A stretch of 64,000 nt of DNA from assembly GCA_035236585.1 (NCBI GenBank), contig CP141127.1, positions 43,414,001-43,478,000 of the forward strand, read 5' to 3'. Every line of letters starts with the position of its first letter. Within the stretch, counting starts at the first letter, position 1. Of this stretch, positions 1 through 11,611 are shown one piece after another. A program made the translations under genes and the position numbers. The notes under the pieces were generated by a model, which worked only from the letters and a program-made list of their open reading frames with translations, was not told the origin of the DNA and did no database searches. Origin of the DNA: Warburgia ugandensis (taxonomy: Eukaryota; Streptophyta; Magnoliopsida; Canellales; Canellaceae).

Positions 1-293
1 CTAAGCAACTTCAGAAGTCATAACTTTTGAACTCAATTTGGCTAGGCAACTTCAAAAGTCCAATACTTTTAAAGTCATTTAGCCATAATTGACTTCAAAA
101 GTCCCAAACATTTGAAGTTGTTTAGGTCTAAGCGACTTCAAAATTCACAAACATTTGAAGTCATTTAGGTCTAAGCAACTTCAAAACTCATAAACATTTG
201 AAGTCGTTTAGGCTAAGTGACTTCAAAAGTCACAAACATTTGAAGTTGTTTAGGCCAACCAACTTCAAAAGTCACAAGCATTTGAAGCTATTT
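1..293. mobile_element. Outer CACTA element (CACTA-2), subterminal repeat region, first part
   Basis: Tandem and inverted copies of a unit of about 42-43 bp run through this stretch. Each unit pairs GACTTCAAAAGTC-like and CATTTGAAGTCGTTTAGG-like words. Such arrays are typical of subterminal regions of plant CACTA elements, where the element's own DNA-binding protein sits. The array stops exactly where CACTA-1 begins (294) and resumes at 10864 with the same words, so the two pieces belong to one older element that was split. Its other end lies left of the window. Confidence 0.8.
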
Positions 294-605
294 CACTACT
301 ACACAGGAGGCTTTTAAAGTTGGCTAAAATCGATAATAGAAGTTGCTTAATAAGCGACTTCTACTGACCTGACTTGAAAAGTCTTCAATTTTAAAAGTAA
401 TTTACTTAGCGACTTCTAAAATTGAAGACTTTAGAAGTTGTTTATAATTAAATGACTTCTATAGTTTATGAATTTAGTAGACCTTTAGAAGTCGTTTATT
501 TTTAAATGACTTGTAAAGTCTTTGATTTTACAAGTTGTTTATTTTTAAACAACTTCTAAAGTCTTTAATTTTAGAAGTCGTTTATTTTTAAACGACTTCT
601 AAAAA
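294..605. repeat. Left TIR and subterminal hairpin repeats of CACTA-1
   Basis: After the terminal inverted repeat, words of the type AAGTCGTTTA and TAAACGACTT alternate in head-to-head pairs separated by a few T or A bases. The clearest pair (573-600) is a perfect palindrome with 12-base arms and a 4-base TTTT loop. These are probable binding sites of the element's TNPA-like protein, by analogy with En/Spm; that role is inferred. Confidence 0.8.
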
Positions 606-3600
606 AAAATTTGTTTTTTAATTTTGTTTCCTAGATGAACCACCTGTATACATTGAAAACCTAATACTCAAACAATGTTTATAAACATTAAAAACCTGTT
701 AACATACAACTTTCATCCACTTCTTTCTTCAAGTCGAGTAATGCTTAAGGTCCAATAATGGCTTTTAGCAAATAAAATACAAGACATTCTAATAGCATTT
801 AGCAATATGACTCAACAACATCAAAAAGTACAGCATGAATATAGAATATTAGAAATGAATGAAAGATCCAAATTGATAGTAAGCATAGAATAACAAAAAT
901 GAAAAATGAAGATTGTCATAATGGAAAGGATAGTTGTAGTTAAAAGAAGACAGCTATTGAATTCAGCTGATTGGAGTGGCCATATAGAACAACTAATTCA
1001 GATGAGTTAAGTGTTATAGTTGGGAAAAACTCATACATAGATCAGCATCTTTTTAAAGTGAATCACCAGCTCCCATTTCCAACTAGTCAAAATAGTGTGG
1101 GTACATAGACAGTCTAGCATTTTGAAGAAGGGCTCTTATTTGCCACTGCCAGAAAGGAAGAATCACTAACACACCATTACTATAACTAGGACATCCAAAC
1201 AATTGAAGAAACCAATAGTTACAAATAAGATGGCACCAAATTCTCCAAAGATTCATAACCTATAGTATATGAAACATCATAGAAATTTATATCCTCTGTT
1301 CTTTACTTGCAACACTTCCTGAGGGTGGGAAATAAATATGGATAGAGTTGAATTTTGACTTAAGGTCTAGTAATGTTTTACGAGTTACAAAGCATGAAAT
1401 TAATCAACTAGTTTAAGGAAAACATGCTTTAATACATACTTTCTTAATCATGCAATTGTCCAAAGAATGCAGTGGGAATCAAGAGGATGAACTTTAACAA
1501 CTAATAACAAACTAAAGAAGAGCAACTTAATTACTTTTTTCTACTTGAATGAATGCCATAACTTGGAACCTATTCACTCACCAAATCAATGAAAGCGATG
1601 TGTTCCAGCCATGGCTTACATGCATAGTTCCAACATGTTTTGATAAGTGCATTTCAAATTAGTAGATGTGGAATTTTAAACTACGGATCTACAAATAAAC
1701 AAGCAATTCTACAAGGTTTTCTAGCTTGACCCCTAAAGCCCCTCTTAATCATGTGTTCCATCCTTGGATTGGATGCATAGTTTTAGAGGTCTTTTAATTA
1801 GATCGCTAGAAATTTCAGAACGAAACATTCATGTTTTATGAGTTCATATATTGAAGATTTATGTAGGTATAAATACACTCACTTATTTAAGAATATTTAT
1901 ATATTTCATTCAAATAACTACATCCAAATAATGAAGATCTATTTTGGTACTTTTCTGCATCTTTTCTATAGATGAATACCAAACAAAAAAAGAGGAAAGT
2001 AGCAAATTTCTTCAAAAACACAATGGAAATCAAACAAGGATGCTCACTATCCTACTATCTATTCATTCTATCTTAAAAACATCCATACTCATCATTACCC
2101 ATCCACATCTATCTTGAAAATAATTTATATAAGAAATTACAACATATGCATTGTCTATAACATCCACATTCACTTCATTTATAAATCCATGCACATTCAC
2201 ATTTACTTTCACACTCTAAGTAACCCTCTCATTCTTTGTCTCATAAAAGCTATATACTTCAACCGCCATATATTCACTCCATGTTCAAACTCCAAATTTA
2301 CTTCATCCATACTCATTTATTCCCACACTCCAAATTTCCACTCATTCATTGCTTAAGATACAAATATATATATATATATATATATTTCAAAGAAAAAAAT
2401 AAAATCCAAGGGAGCACACACAAGCCAATGAAAAAAATACTTTAATATGTATTTCAAGTCCATATAGTTACTCCAACTAATTGAACATCATTACATAGTT
2501 AGCCCATTCAGATCTTATTTCATTAAGAATTACCCTGGAGTAAGTCTTCTTGGATGCCCACTCCAAAAGCACAACAACCTAAAATACAACATATTTAATT
2601 AAGCTAAAAGAATTTAGCTAGATCTATCATCATCATCATCAAGACCTTATCCCAATTAGGGGTCGGCCACATGAATCTATAATATTATGGAAAAAAAAAG
2701 GTTTTCTACCTTTCTTAAATGGAAGACAGGGGTACCATCAATTGCGAGGGTCCTCATGTACTTCAGGACATAATACCCACACTCCCAATCTAACTGTTGT
2801 CTAGGGCATTGTGGAATAAGGACAACAAAACAACTAATAAATATCATTTGTAATAATGCAGGTTTAATTAGTGATAACTTAAATCAACTAATTGTTTTGT
2901 ATACGTTGACATTCTTCCAAGTGAGTTTTGGTAGTTGTATAGTCTCAGTCTGAATAGCACAATCCAACCAAACCCTACAAAATTATATTTCAAATGCATT
3001 ATAGATGAATAACAATTTATGTACTTATATACACATAACACATGAAAAAATTAAATTCTTACTTATTTATAATATCTATGAGGGCAGGACGGTGTGCAAT
3101 CCACAAGAATAAAAAAAGAAAGCATGCCCACTATGCACATCCAAAACAAGCAACATCCAATGAATCAAAGTAGTATTGCACAAGACAGTGGTCAATCCCA
3201 TGAGGAATCTCATGGATTGTCAATAGATTGGATATTATTTAAATTACTTATATTCATCCAAAGAGAAAGAGTTGGTGATTAAAATAGGAATATAAAACAA
3301 GAAGGAAACATGCATAAAATTAAAACTTACACCTAAAGGAAACTTGCTAAAAACAAAGCTAAACAATGAAAATGGTAACTTACTTAACTAATATACATTC
3401 AACTAAAGGAAACTATGGCAAGATTGGGATGAGCCAATTAAGAAACTTAGCTTAAGGAAACTACTACAAGGGAAGCTTTCCTAATCTAACACTTTCCTAT
3501 ACAAGAAACTTTCTAAAAATGAAACTTTATGAAACTCATAAAGGAAACTTTTTAAACCTAAACTAAGATGCAAACAACTCATTAACAACTACCAAAGCAT

Positions 3601-3960
3601 GACTAAGCAACTAAACTAGCCAAGAATTAAAGAGGAATGTAACATAGTACAACGTGCATGATCCATGGATTGTGTGCATGGTTCATAGGTTGGAAAATTT
3701 CCTTCATGGATGATTAAAAGGTAATATATCATGTAAGATAACAATGAACTTAATAAACAACCAAAAAATCTACATGGTTTCCTAAGGATTCAAGCAATTA
3801 AGATATTTAGATGGCAAAAAATAAAGCATAAAGATTAAGGAGTAAACATTTTTAGATTTCAAGTACTTAAGAACATCAACTTAAATCAAGCATATAGAGC
3901 AACTAAAACAACAATTTCACTGCAAGAACATAGCCACAAGCAACCATCATAGCAATCACC
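606..3960. other. AT-rich noncoding 3' part of CACTA-1
   Basis: No believable coding sequence. The segment at about 2280-2600 matches, in reverse complement, about 28540-28800 of CACTA-3. The matching part includes a TA microsatellite next to TTTCAAAGAAAA and a GAGTAACTNNATG-like stretch. This shows that the segment is part of the transposon family and not host DNA. A GGTCAATCCCATGAGGA motif lies at 3190-3206. The open frames here are short and rich in Ile, Tyr and His, as expected of AT-rich noncoding DNA. Confidence 0.6.
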
Positions 3961-3984
3961 ATGGTTTTCTCCAGCGCATGTGTA

Positions 3985-4735
3985 GATCAACTCCCACTAG
4001 CTCCAACCCTCTTCTCTCCTTTCTCCTCTCCTCTCTCTTCTTCTTCCCTCTCTTCTACAGCGTGGGTGTAGCATGTAGATTAGCTCCCACCATCTCCTTC
4101 TCTCTTCTTCGGCGTGGGTGGTTCTATGGCGTGGGTGGTTCTTCGGCGTGCAGATTGCCTCCAACCCTCTTTCGCTCCTTTCTCCTCTCCTTCTCTCTTC
4201 TCCTCTCTTCCCTCTTTTCCCTCTCTCCTCTCTTCTTCTTCCCTCTCTTCTCCGGCATGGGTGTGGCACGCAAAGTAGCTCCCACCCTCTCCTTCTCTCT
4301 TCTCCGACGTGGGTGCAGCATGCAAATGAGCTCCCATTCTCTCCTTCTCTCTACTTCGACATGGGTGTAGCGTGCAGAGGAGCTCCCACCCTCTCCTTCT
4401 CTCTTCTCCAATGTGGGTGTGACATGCAGATGAGCTCCCACCCTCTCCTTCTTTCTTATTCGACATGGGTATGGCATGCAGATGAGCTCCCATCCTCTCC
4501 TTCTCTCTTCTCTAGCATGGGTGCAGCGTGTAGAGGAGCTGCCACATGCTCCTTCTCTATTCTCCAGTGTAGGTGAGGCGTGCAGATGAGCTCCCACCCT
4601 CTCCTTCTCTCTTCTCCAACAAGGGTGCAATGTGTAAAGGAGTTGCCACACACTCCTTCTCACTCCTCCCGTGTGGGTGAGGTGTTCAAATGAGCTCCCA
4701 CCCTCTCCTTCTCTCTTCTCCAGGTGCCACCTTCT
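3985..4735. repeat. Minisatellite, 52-bp period, pyrimidine-rich on the plus strand
   Basis: Diverged head-to-tail copies of a 52-bp unit. Each contains AGCTCCCACCCTCTCCTTCT followed by a CTCTTCTCC run and a GTGGGTGNNGCATGCAGATG-like end. The register is clearest from about 4383 to 4720, where six units follow without gaps. A period of 52 is not a multiple of three, so the long open frames on both strands here are products of the repeat and not genes. A purine-rich repeat block occupies the equivalent place in CACTA-3 (25280-25800). Confidence 0.85.
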
Positions 4736-4879
4736 CCTTTCTCCTTTCTCCTCTCTTCTCTTCTCTTTTCTCTCCTTTCTCTCTTCTTCTCCCACTTTTT
4801 CTCCCTCTCGTCGGGTTGCTCTCTCAAGTTTTGAGAAGAAATAGAGATATGTGTATAGGCACATGCGCAAAGATCAAAA

Positions 4880-4965
4880 GTATACTTTTAAAGTTGCTTA
4901 CTTATAAAAGACTTTAAAAGTATTTGTTTTTCAAGTTGTTTAGTTATAAACGACTTTAAAAATGT
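4880..4965. repeat. Internal hairpin-repeat cluster of CACTA-1
   Basis: Alternating AAAGTTGCTTA / TAAAAGACTTTAAAAG and AAGTTGTTTAG / AAACGACTTTAAAA words, the same type as in the subterminal regions but 4.6 kb inside the element. Followed by a TA microsatellite at about 4978-4997. Confidence 0.65.
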
Positions 4966-5089
4966 CCAAATTTTTAATTATATATATATATATATATACA
5001 CCTCTTTTGTTAATTAGTATGTACTCCACAATATCTAACAATAAGTAGAGTAAGCAATTAATGAAATGAAATTTTAATGATAGTGAGTT

Positions 5090-5350
5090 TAGGAATCAAG
5101 AGTTAGTTTAATTAAGGGTTTAAGGTTCAAGTGTTTAAGAAACAACATGGGGTCAATTTGGTTAAGGGCTTAGGGTTCAAGGTACTTACGTATGTAAGTG
5201 TTCAAAGTTCAAGGGCTCAAGAGTACTCAGTAAACAAGTTTCAAGGTTAGGAGTTAAGGGCTCAGGGGTAAGGTTCACTGTTAGAGTTTAAGGACTAAGG
5301 GTTAAGGTTAGTATTAGGGGCTCAGGTTAATTAGGGTTAGGGTTCATGCA
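5090..5350. repeat. Degenerate telomere-like short repeats
   Basis: Loose tandem words of the type AAGGGTTTAAGGTTCAAG, TTAGGGTTCAAGG and ATTAGGGTTAGGGTT. The composition recalls the plant telomere unit TTTAGGG, but the array is irregular and lies inside a transposon, so chance or local slippage is as likely as a telomeric origin. Confidence 0.35.
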
Positions 5351-5794
5351 TGGTTGATCTACACTTAATTAATTAATTTTAAATGAATATACATATATAT
5401 ATGTATTTGATTGACACTAATATTCCAAAGTTTACCTGCGCCACCCAAAATTGAGGGAACAATACTCCATTTTTAAGAACAAAAAATATATAATATAAAC
5501 AAAAAAAAATACTACAAGAAATGTACTAATAAAAGAACATTAAACAAAATAAAGATGATAAATTAATTATATTAAAATGTGGGGGAGTTAGCTTAATTCC
5601 CATTCCTGACCTGTGTATGTCAGAGTTGTTCTTATAATATATATGTATTCGATTTACACTAAGTGCATCACAATGTACTATATAGAAACACTCCTAAATA
5701 AATAAAAATATGTGATAAAAAAAGAAATACCAAAATTGTACTAATAAAAGCACATTAAGCAAAATAAGATGAATAATTTATTATTATTTTAGTT

Positions 5795-5965
5795 ATAGTT
5801 TTAAAGTCATTTATTTACAAACGACTTTAAAAGTCATTTATTTATAAACAACTTTAAATGTACATACTTTAAAAGTCATTTATTTATAAACAAATTTAAA
5901 AATATATACCTTTAAAGTCATTTATAAATAAATGACTTTTAAAGTACATACCTTTGAAGTCAACA
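5795..5965. repeat. Internal hairpin-repeat cluster of CACTA-1, second
   Basis: Several copies of AAAGTCATTTATTTATAAA and its complement in alternating orientation, just 3' of the transposase remnant. CACTA-3 has a similar cluster at about 24630-24725, also just 3' of its transposase remnant. The position is therefore ancestral to the family. Confidence 0.7.
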
Positions 5966-6312
5966 TTTTAAAATGTTTTTTGTTCAAATTATATATACAC
6001 CTTTTATATGTACTTACAATATCTTACAATTAATACACAATGAAGCTTTTCTTTTTTTACAGTCAACATTGCATTTATGCTTTCTTTTTGTACATACATA
6101 TATAGCTAGCAAACTTATATATCAATCCATGCATATATTATTTCTCATGACAAAAGACCTAATTAAAAAGTATAAATATTGAATTATATAGATGTTGCAA
6201 CTAACTAAAATACATATTATTCCACAAACCCCAAAATATATATTGTTTTCAAACCCAAGCACATTCCTCACCATTGTCACACACATAATCCTCATTCTCA
6301 CCAAGTATTGCT

Positions 6313-6870
6313 TCAATTGATGGGGTTTATTTCAGTGCCTCCTAGATCATCTTTATTATATAAATTCCTTGGATAGGATGATAAAACAGTTGACCATCTA
6401 TTATCATGTTCATCTTGTATGTAAAATACTTGTTTTGCTTGAGATGCCAAAATAAATTGATCATTTTTATAACCAATCTTGTTGAGGTCAACCAATGTCA
6501 ATCCAAGGCATCAGTTTTGATGTTATCTTTGTTTTGTTCCACCCAACCGCACTTAAACACAACCACAGTTCTGAAAGTATAATCCAAGGCCCAAATCTCT
6601 CTTATAACCTCGTAATAAATTTCATCTGCCACTATTGGTCTGTTATCCTTTGAACTAGAAAAGAATGTAGCATTGGCAACTAAGCTAACTCCACTATTCT
6701 ATTTCACTCTTGACTTATCATGGTCTTTTGTGTAAAAGTGATAACCATTAATGGCATATTTAGCATATTTTATTACTTCTGGTCGTGGTCCCATTGCCAT
6801 CCAACGTAAGGTTTCTGATATACCATCGCCTGCTACTTCTCACTGATCTTGAATCTATGTATATTAATAT
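6313..6870 (-). pseudogene. CACTA transposase C-terminal part (DUF4216-like), broken
   Basis: Reading leftward, the conceptual product contains MTLVDLNKIGYKNDQFILAS followed by QAKQVFYIQDEHDNRW. This is characteristic of the DUF4216 region that ends plant TNP2-type CACTA transposase genes. Upstream (about 6520-6870) the frame is broken but still shows the IWALDYTF and FKCGWVEQN-like block and the NGYHFYTKDHDKSR-like block. The paralogue at 23641-24180 has the same order on the other strand. Frameshifts and stops make a functional product unlikely. Confidence 0.85.
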
Positions 6871-7169
6871 ATTATGTGAGCTTAAGTAAGAATAATACAT
6901 ACATACATACATATATATACAAAACGTAGTTATTTAATATACATTAAGTGAAAATTTACCTTCTTAGGTAGCCAATTATTAAAAGTGCGACAATGCTCAA
7001 ATTGTAGCTACTTCAGTTTCTTTGCATAACTTGGATTCTTTGCCTTGATCATGTCCATGTGTTCACTACCTACATGTATATACATAAACAAATTAATAGA
7101 GTATTAATCATAGAAAATGTAATTAATCATCAACAATTAAATTTTACATAAGCATGCATGCATAATTAA

Positions 7170-7600
7170 CTTACTCAAAGTATGGTTGGACTTCATCAAC
7201 ATTTCGTAACACATAAAGATGTGCCTATTCTCATTCTTTATAGTCAATGATCAATATACAACCACTAGATAGAGGTTCGCCAACCTTGGGATCAAATGCA
7301 ACTAATTGTTTCTTTCTTGGGATTCCAATGGTATCCACTCCTACTAAGTACTTTGTGCAAAACTCCACTACTTCCTCTGCAATGTAACATTCGGCTATAC
7401 ACCCCTCTAGCCAGTTATGACTACTCACATACCCTTTTAAAATTTTCATGTACCTCTCAAATGGATACATCCATCATAAGTAAACTCACCCACAAGGTCT
7501 GACCTCATCAATGTTGTGCACTGTTAAGTGTACCATGATGTCAAAGAAGGATGGTGGAAAGATTGTCTCAAGCTCACATAAAGTTGTTACTAGATGACCT
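7170..7600 (-). pseudogene. CACTA transposase middle part (DUF4218-like), broken
   Basis: The open piece at 7470-7231 begins MYPFERYMKILKGYVSSHNW and continues with EGCIAECYIAEEVVEFCTKY, the typical DUF4218 signature of plant CACTA transposases. To its right (7500-7600), shifted frames keep the IFPPSFFDIMVHLTVH-like block. The domain lies directly between the TNP2 core and DUF4216, the usual family order. Function is lost through frame breaks. Confidence 0.85.
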
Positions 7601-7608
7601 TGAATTTC

Positions 7609-9100
7609 TTATAATCTTAAAACATCCACCACCTTCTTGCACAAAGCATTAAAGAAGTAGCAAAATTTTGTAATAGCTCCCCTATGTTTTACCCGTAACA
7701 TCGAATGTATTACCATTGGCAGTAGTTGTTGCATTAATGAATGGCAATCATGTGACTTCATCCCCAAACAATTTAGCTCTTCCATGGAAACAATGTTTTT
7801 AAAATTTGAAGAGTAGTCATCTGGGACTTTGAGCTCGAATAAGGTTTTACACATTATTCTCCTCTCCTCTCTATCGAGAGTAAAATTTTCCTTAGGAAGA
7901 TATGTTCCTCGACTGCCCCTGCCCTTTGGGTGCAACCTCCTCTTCAAGCCCATGTTCATAAGATCCATGAGAATAGCAAGTCCATCCTTTATTTTTCTTA
8001 GGATATTAAGCAACGTACTAGTCAAGCTTTCACACACATTCTTCTCAATGTGCATGATATCAAGCACATGGCATATATGCATTGATTTCTAGTATGGCAG
8101 ATGAAAGAATATTGATTTCTTTCTACAACAACTTCTACAATTACTTTCACCTGCTCGCTTACTTGATTTCTTCTTTCCCCACAAGACATTGATGTTTTCA
8201 ACCTGCTCTAATACTTATCATCCTATTAATATCTTTGGAGGTGTCCTAGTCTCTACACACTTGTTAAATTCTCCGCTCTGAAAATGATATGAAGGGTCTT
8301 TGCGCAACCATCTTCTGTGCCTAAGGAATGTCATTTTCCTACCATGTTTAAGTCATATAGCACATGTTTGATCATGGCAGATAGCACAAGCATTGTATCC
8401 CTTCACAATGCATTTAGACAAATTACTATAAGTAGGGAAATCACTTATTGTCCCCAATAGTATAGCCTTTAGAGTGAATGACTCTTTCCTGTATGCGTCA
8501 TATGCTTCAAAGCCTACATTCCATAATGTTTCAAGATCATCGATTAAGGGAGACAAGTACATGTCAGTGTCATTTCTTGGCTGCTTTGGACCCGATATCA
8601 ACATAGTTAGAATCATGTACTTCCTCTTCATGCATAGAGATGGTGGAAGGTTGTAACAAACTAATATAAGGGGCCAACAACTATTCTTGCTACTCATCGA
8701 ACCATAAGGATTAATCCCATCTACAGATAATGCTAGCCATAGGTTTCTAAGTTCTTCACAAAATTAAGCCACATGAAGTCTATGAGTTTCCATGCTGGGC
8801 TATCTACTGGATGATGTGAAAAGCCATCAACTACTCTGTCATTGGCATGCCTCAACAATTTCTTCACTTTTCTATTATACGAAATATTCTTTTGAACCTT
8901 GGAATAGGGGGAAGTACCATAGAACCTTTGCAGGAATGCTTGTAAATGTCTCAGTTGAATTCTTCTTTAACTTCCATATTAACTGTCCACAAGTTGGGTA
9001 TGTAGTTTTATCCTTGTGCTCCTTCCCATATAAGATGTAATCATTGGGACACTCATGCATCTTCTTATACTTCAATCCTAGTACATCCATGGTTTTCTTT
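7609..9100 (-). pseudogene. CACTA transposase core (TNP2 / Transposase_21), broken
   Basis: Several adjacent open pieces together cover the TNP2 core. The piece at 9090-8875 has MHECPNDYILYGKEHKDKTT and IPAKVLWYFPL. The piece at 8697-8353 has VCYNLPPSLCMKRKYMILTM, then SGPKQPRNDTDMYLSPLIDD and AICHD. The piece at 8082-7609 has DIMHIEKNVCESLTSTLLNI, then NIVSMEELNCLGMKSHDCHS and MQQLLPM. All are hallmark blocks of En/Spm-type transposases, in the right order. Stops and frameshifts separate them (for example at about 8090-8350 and 8700-8870), so this is a dead gene or one that needs much splicing; I favour decay. Confidence 0.88.
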
Positions 9101-9310
9101 GCCTCTCACATGGACCTCACCAATTTATTATCCTTTGGTAGCATCTTACCCCCTACTTTAAGACTTCTGCAGCACCTTGATCTGAAAAACCAAACTTGAT
9201 TTCACATTGTAAAGTTGTACCACTGTGGACAACTTTGTATAATCTTTACACTTAGGGTACAAAGGCTCATCACCTTCCTCTAATGTAGTGTAAAATTGTT
9301 CATGATCATC

Positions 9311-9658
9311 CTAGAAGTCATCATATGCATCTCGAAAAATTGGCACATTTGTACTACTGTCTCCAACACTTCCTACACTGTCTTGAACATATATTCTAGG
9401 CCTTGTCGAGGGATGCAGAAGTTCTTCTCCATACCAGATCCATGGGTGATAGCTTTCATCAATTCCATTAAAGCACAAGTGTTCTCTCAACACCACTACA
9501 GTTACTTTTTTAAAGTTTCCACATTTTGAGCATGGACAACGAATGCGATTACGATCAACACCTGCCATAAGTGCAAAGTCTATGAAGTTTTCTGTACCCT
9601 CCTCATATTCTTTCGATGTTTTTGTCACAGACCTCCAAGCATATTTGTCCATTATCAC
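9311..9658 (-). pseudogene. CACTA transposase N-terminal (transposase-associated) domain
   Basis: A 115-codon piece begins near MDKYAWRSVTKTSKEYEEGT, followed by FIDFALMAGVDRNRIRCPCS and KCGN. The spaced CPC..C residues and a later His match the zinc-binding transposase-associated domain that begins plant CACTA transposases. It lies upstream (to the right) of the TNP2 core and is in register with a likely gene start. No upstream promoter was identified. Confidence 0.85.
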
Positions 9659-9659
9659 A

Positions 9660-10099
9660 TGAAATCAAACCAAATTTGCATGGAGACTTGTAAGAAATGA
9701 AAAGATTAGGTTAGGCATTTTACCAAATATTCAATATACATGAATTAGAAACATTTAAAATAACTATATATATTTTGTGCATGGAAACTTTCAATTAACA
9801 AAAAAATAAAAGAAAATTATGACATACACATTCATGAATGAAATCAACTTTCAAAAGAATTTCTAACCAACAGCCTTGTAAAAATTATTCAAATATGCAT
9901 AATACATACGAGACAAACAAAGAGATACTAACCAACACTCAAAAATGGATATTGACTAGGAATTTGTGAATGTAATTCCAATTCACAAGTAGTTTTTGGT
10001 TTAGAGTAGAGAAACAAAAGTCTAATTTACTTTTTGCCACAGATAATAAACATAGAGTGAAAAGGCACACCAGAAGTTGATGAAATAATTCTTAAAATA
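9660..10099. other. Noncoding 5' leader region of CACTA-1
   Basis: AT-rich stretch between the transposase start and the right-hand subterminal repeats. It would hold the transposase promoter (read leftward). No convincing TATA box or coding sequence was identified. Confidence 0.4.
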
Positions 10100-10863
10100 G
10101 ATGTTCAATTGAAGTTGTTTAGTGAAAAATAACTTTAAAGGTTTGTGATTTTAAAGTCGTTTGAATAAAACAACTTTAAATGTTCATAAAAAAAAAATTC
10201 TTTACCATTTTTGCATTCCACAATAACATAAATACACACTCAAACTAATTTTACAAACGCAATCACATATAATACATACATACATACATATATATATATA
10301 TAAACAAACACATCAATAAGGAAATCAAAAGAGAGACGCATAAGGACCAAAGATGAATTTGTCATGTGAAAAACTTGAGAAGAAGAGGATAAGGGAAAAA
10401 ATGTTACTTCAATGGCTATTTATAGATGATCAAAGACTTTAGAAGTCGTTTAGTTATAAATGACTTTAAAACTTTATCACTTTTAAAGTTGTTTATTTAT
10501 AAATGACTTTAAAAGTATGTTCCCGCTAAATATAAAATAATCACGCCAAATTTATCTGATACTTTTCAAGTTGCTTAATTAAATGACTTCAAACACTCAT
10601 GAAGTTTTTAAGTCATTTATATCTAAATAACTTCTAAAGTTTATCACTTTTTAAGTTGTTTATTTTTAAGCAACTTAAAAGTTATTACCGCAAAAAATTT
10701 ATAGCTCGCTCTAGTTTTTAAAAGTCACTTACCCGTAAATGACTTCTTAAGTCTATCTATTTAAAGTAGTTTATTTTCAAGCAACTTGTAAAATATTTAC
10801 AAAGTCGGTAGTAAAATAAGCAACTGCTTTATGCCGACTTTAAAACCCTCGTGTGTAGTAGTG
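10100..10863. repeat. Right subterminal repeats and TIR of CACTA-1
   Basis: Clusters of AAGTTGTTTA / TAAATGACTTTAAAA words occur at about 10110-10190, 10435-10520 and 10560-10800. They end in the terminal repeat GCCGACTTTAAAACCCTCGT followed by GTGTAGTAGTG. The flanking TTT at 10864-10866 matches 291-293. Confidence 0.85.
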
Positions 10864-11024
10864 TTTAGGTCTAAACAACTTCAAAAGATCCTTGATTATT
10901 AAAGTCATTTACCTAAACAACTTTAAAAGTTATAGACTTTCCAAGTAGACTCGATAGAAGTCATTTATGAAGTGACTTCAATTAGCATTTTTAACCGACT
11001 TTAAAAGCCCCCTATGTAGTAGTG
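10864..11024. mobile_element. Outer CACTA element (CACTA-2), terminal part
   Basis: Continues the repeat words broken off at 293 and ends in CCGACTTTAAAAGCCCCCTA then TGTAGTAGTG at 11024. The same terminal sequence closes CACTA-3 at 29754, so this is a proper element terminus. CACTA-1 therefore landed about 160 bp from the end of an older relative. Confidence 0.85.
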
Positions 11025-11611
11025 GTAGGTCTCAAATCTCAAAGAGTATGTTGATATCAAAATACAAGTTCTAATTCTCAGAGAGTATAGAAAGTTATCT
11101 TCAAATTTCAATTCCAAAAGGATAGGATGATCTAGATGTAACAAGTATTAGGTCTTAAAGAGCCTAACGAACTTAATTAAGGAATAAGCAAGGTATCTAA
11201 GAGCACACATTGTATGTATAGCCACTTTAGCCATGCTCATTGTTTATCAAATGGAAAAAAAAGTTCCCCTCTTTGAAAGGCTCCAAAGAGAAGTTCAGAA
11301 AAGAGCTACTTCACGAGCATGTAGGTATTGGAAAGATGTTCCACTAGAAAGATTCTTGTTTTTATTTTGAATTTGAGAAACATCATCAATACCTAGGTCA
11401 AGATCTGAGATAATCCTTTTATTCACAGCCTTGAGGCACTTGCACACGGCACTGTGGGATCACTAAAAATTGACTTTCATCCCTGATTGACGAGTGGGAC
11501 TTCCATTCATGTGGATCATCCTTTTGAAATAAATGACTAACTTCATTTTTCACATTTAACAAATCCATGTAGCTCTAAGTGATCATCTAAAAAGTTGTAA
11601 CATCGAGGATG
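11025..11611. other. Spacer without recognised features
   Basis: No gene, RNA or transposon end recognised in this AT-rich stretch between the CACTA nest and the inverted repeat. Confidence 0.5.

Larger units (their letters stand above)
294..10863 (-). mobile_element. Complete CACTA (En/Spm-like) DNA transposon, CACTA-1, 10.57 kb
   Basis: The left end reads CACTACTACACAGGAGGC and the reverse complement of the right end reads CACTACTACACACGAGGG. The terminal inverted repeats match at 28 of the first 31 positions. The element is flanked by TTT at 291-293 and TTT at 10864-10866, the 3-bp target duplication expected for CACTA elements. Decayed TNP2-type transposase domains run on the minus strand from 9658 to 6313, so the 5' end of the element is at the right. 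The left half holds AT-rich noncoding DNA and a 52-bp minisatellite. Frames are broken many times, so it is probably not autonomous now, although its ends look mobilisable. Confidence 0.92.

Noticed and set aside
1-293. Regularly spaced repeats resembling a CRISPR array
   Set aside because: Repeats are imperfect, partly inverted, run together without unique spacers, and lead into CACTA ends in plant DNA.
4080-4870. Long open frames on both strands (up to 248 codons) at 4 kb
   Set aside because: They run through a 52-bp minisatellite with skewed composition. The translation is a low-complexity repeat that shifts frame each unit, with no family resemblance.
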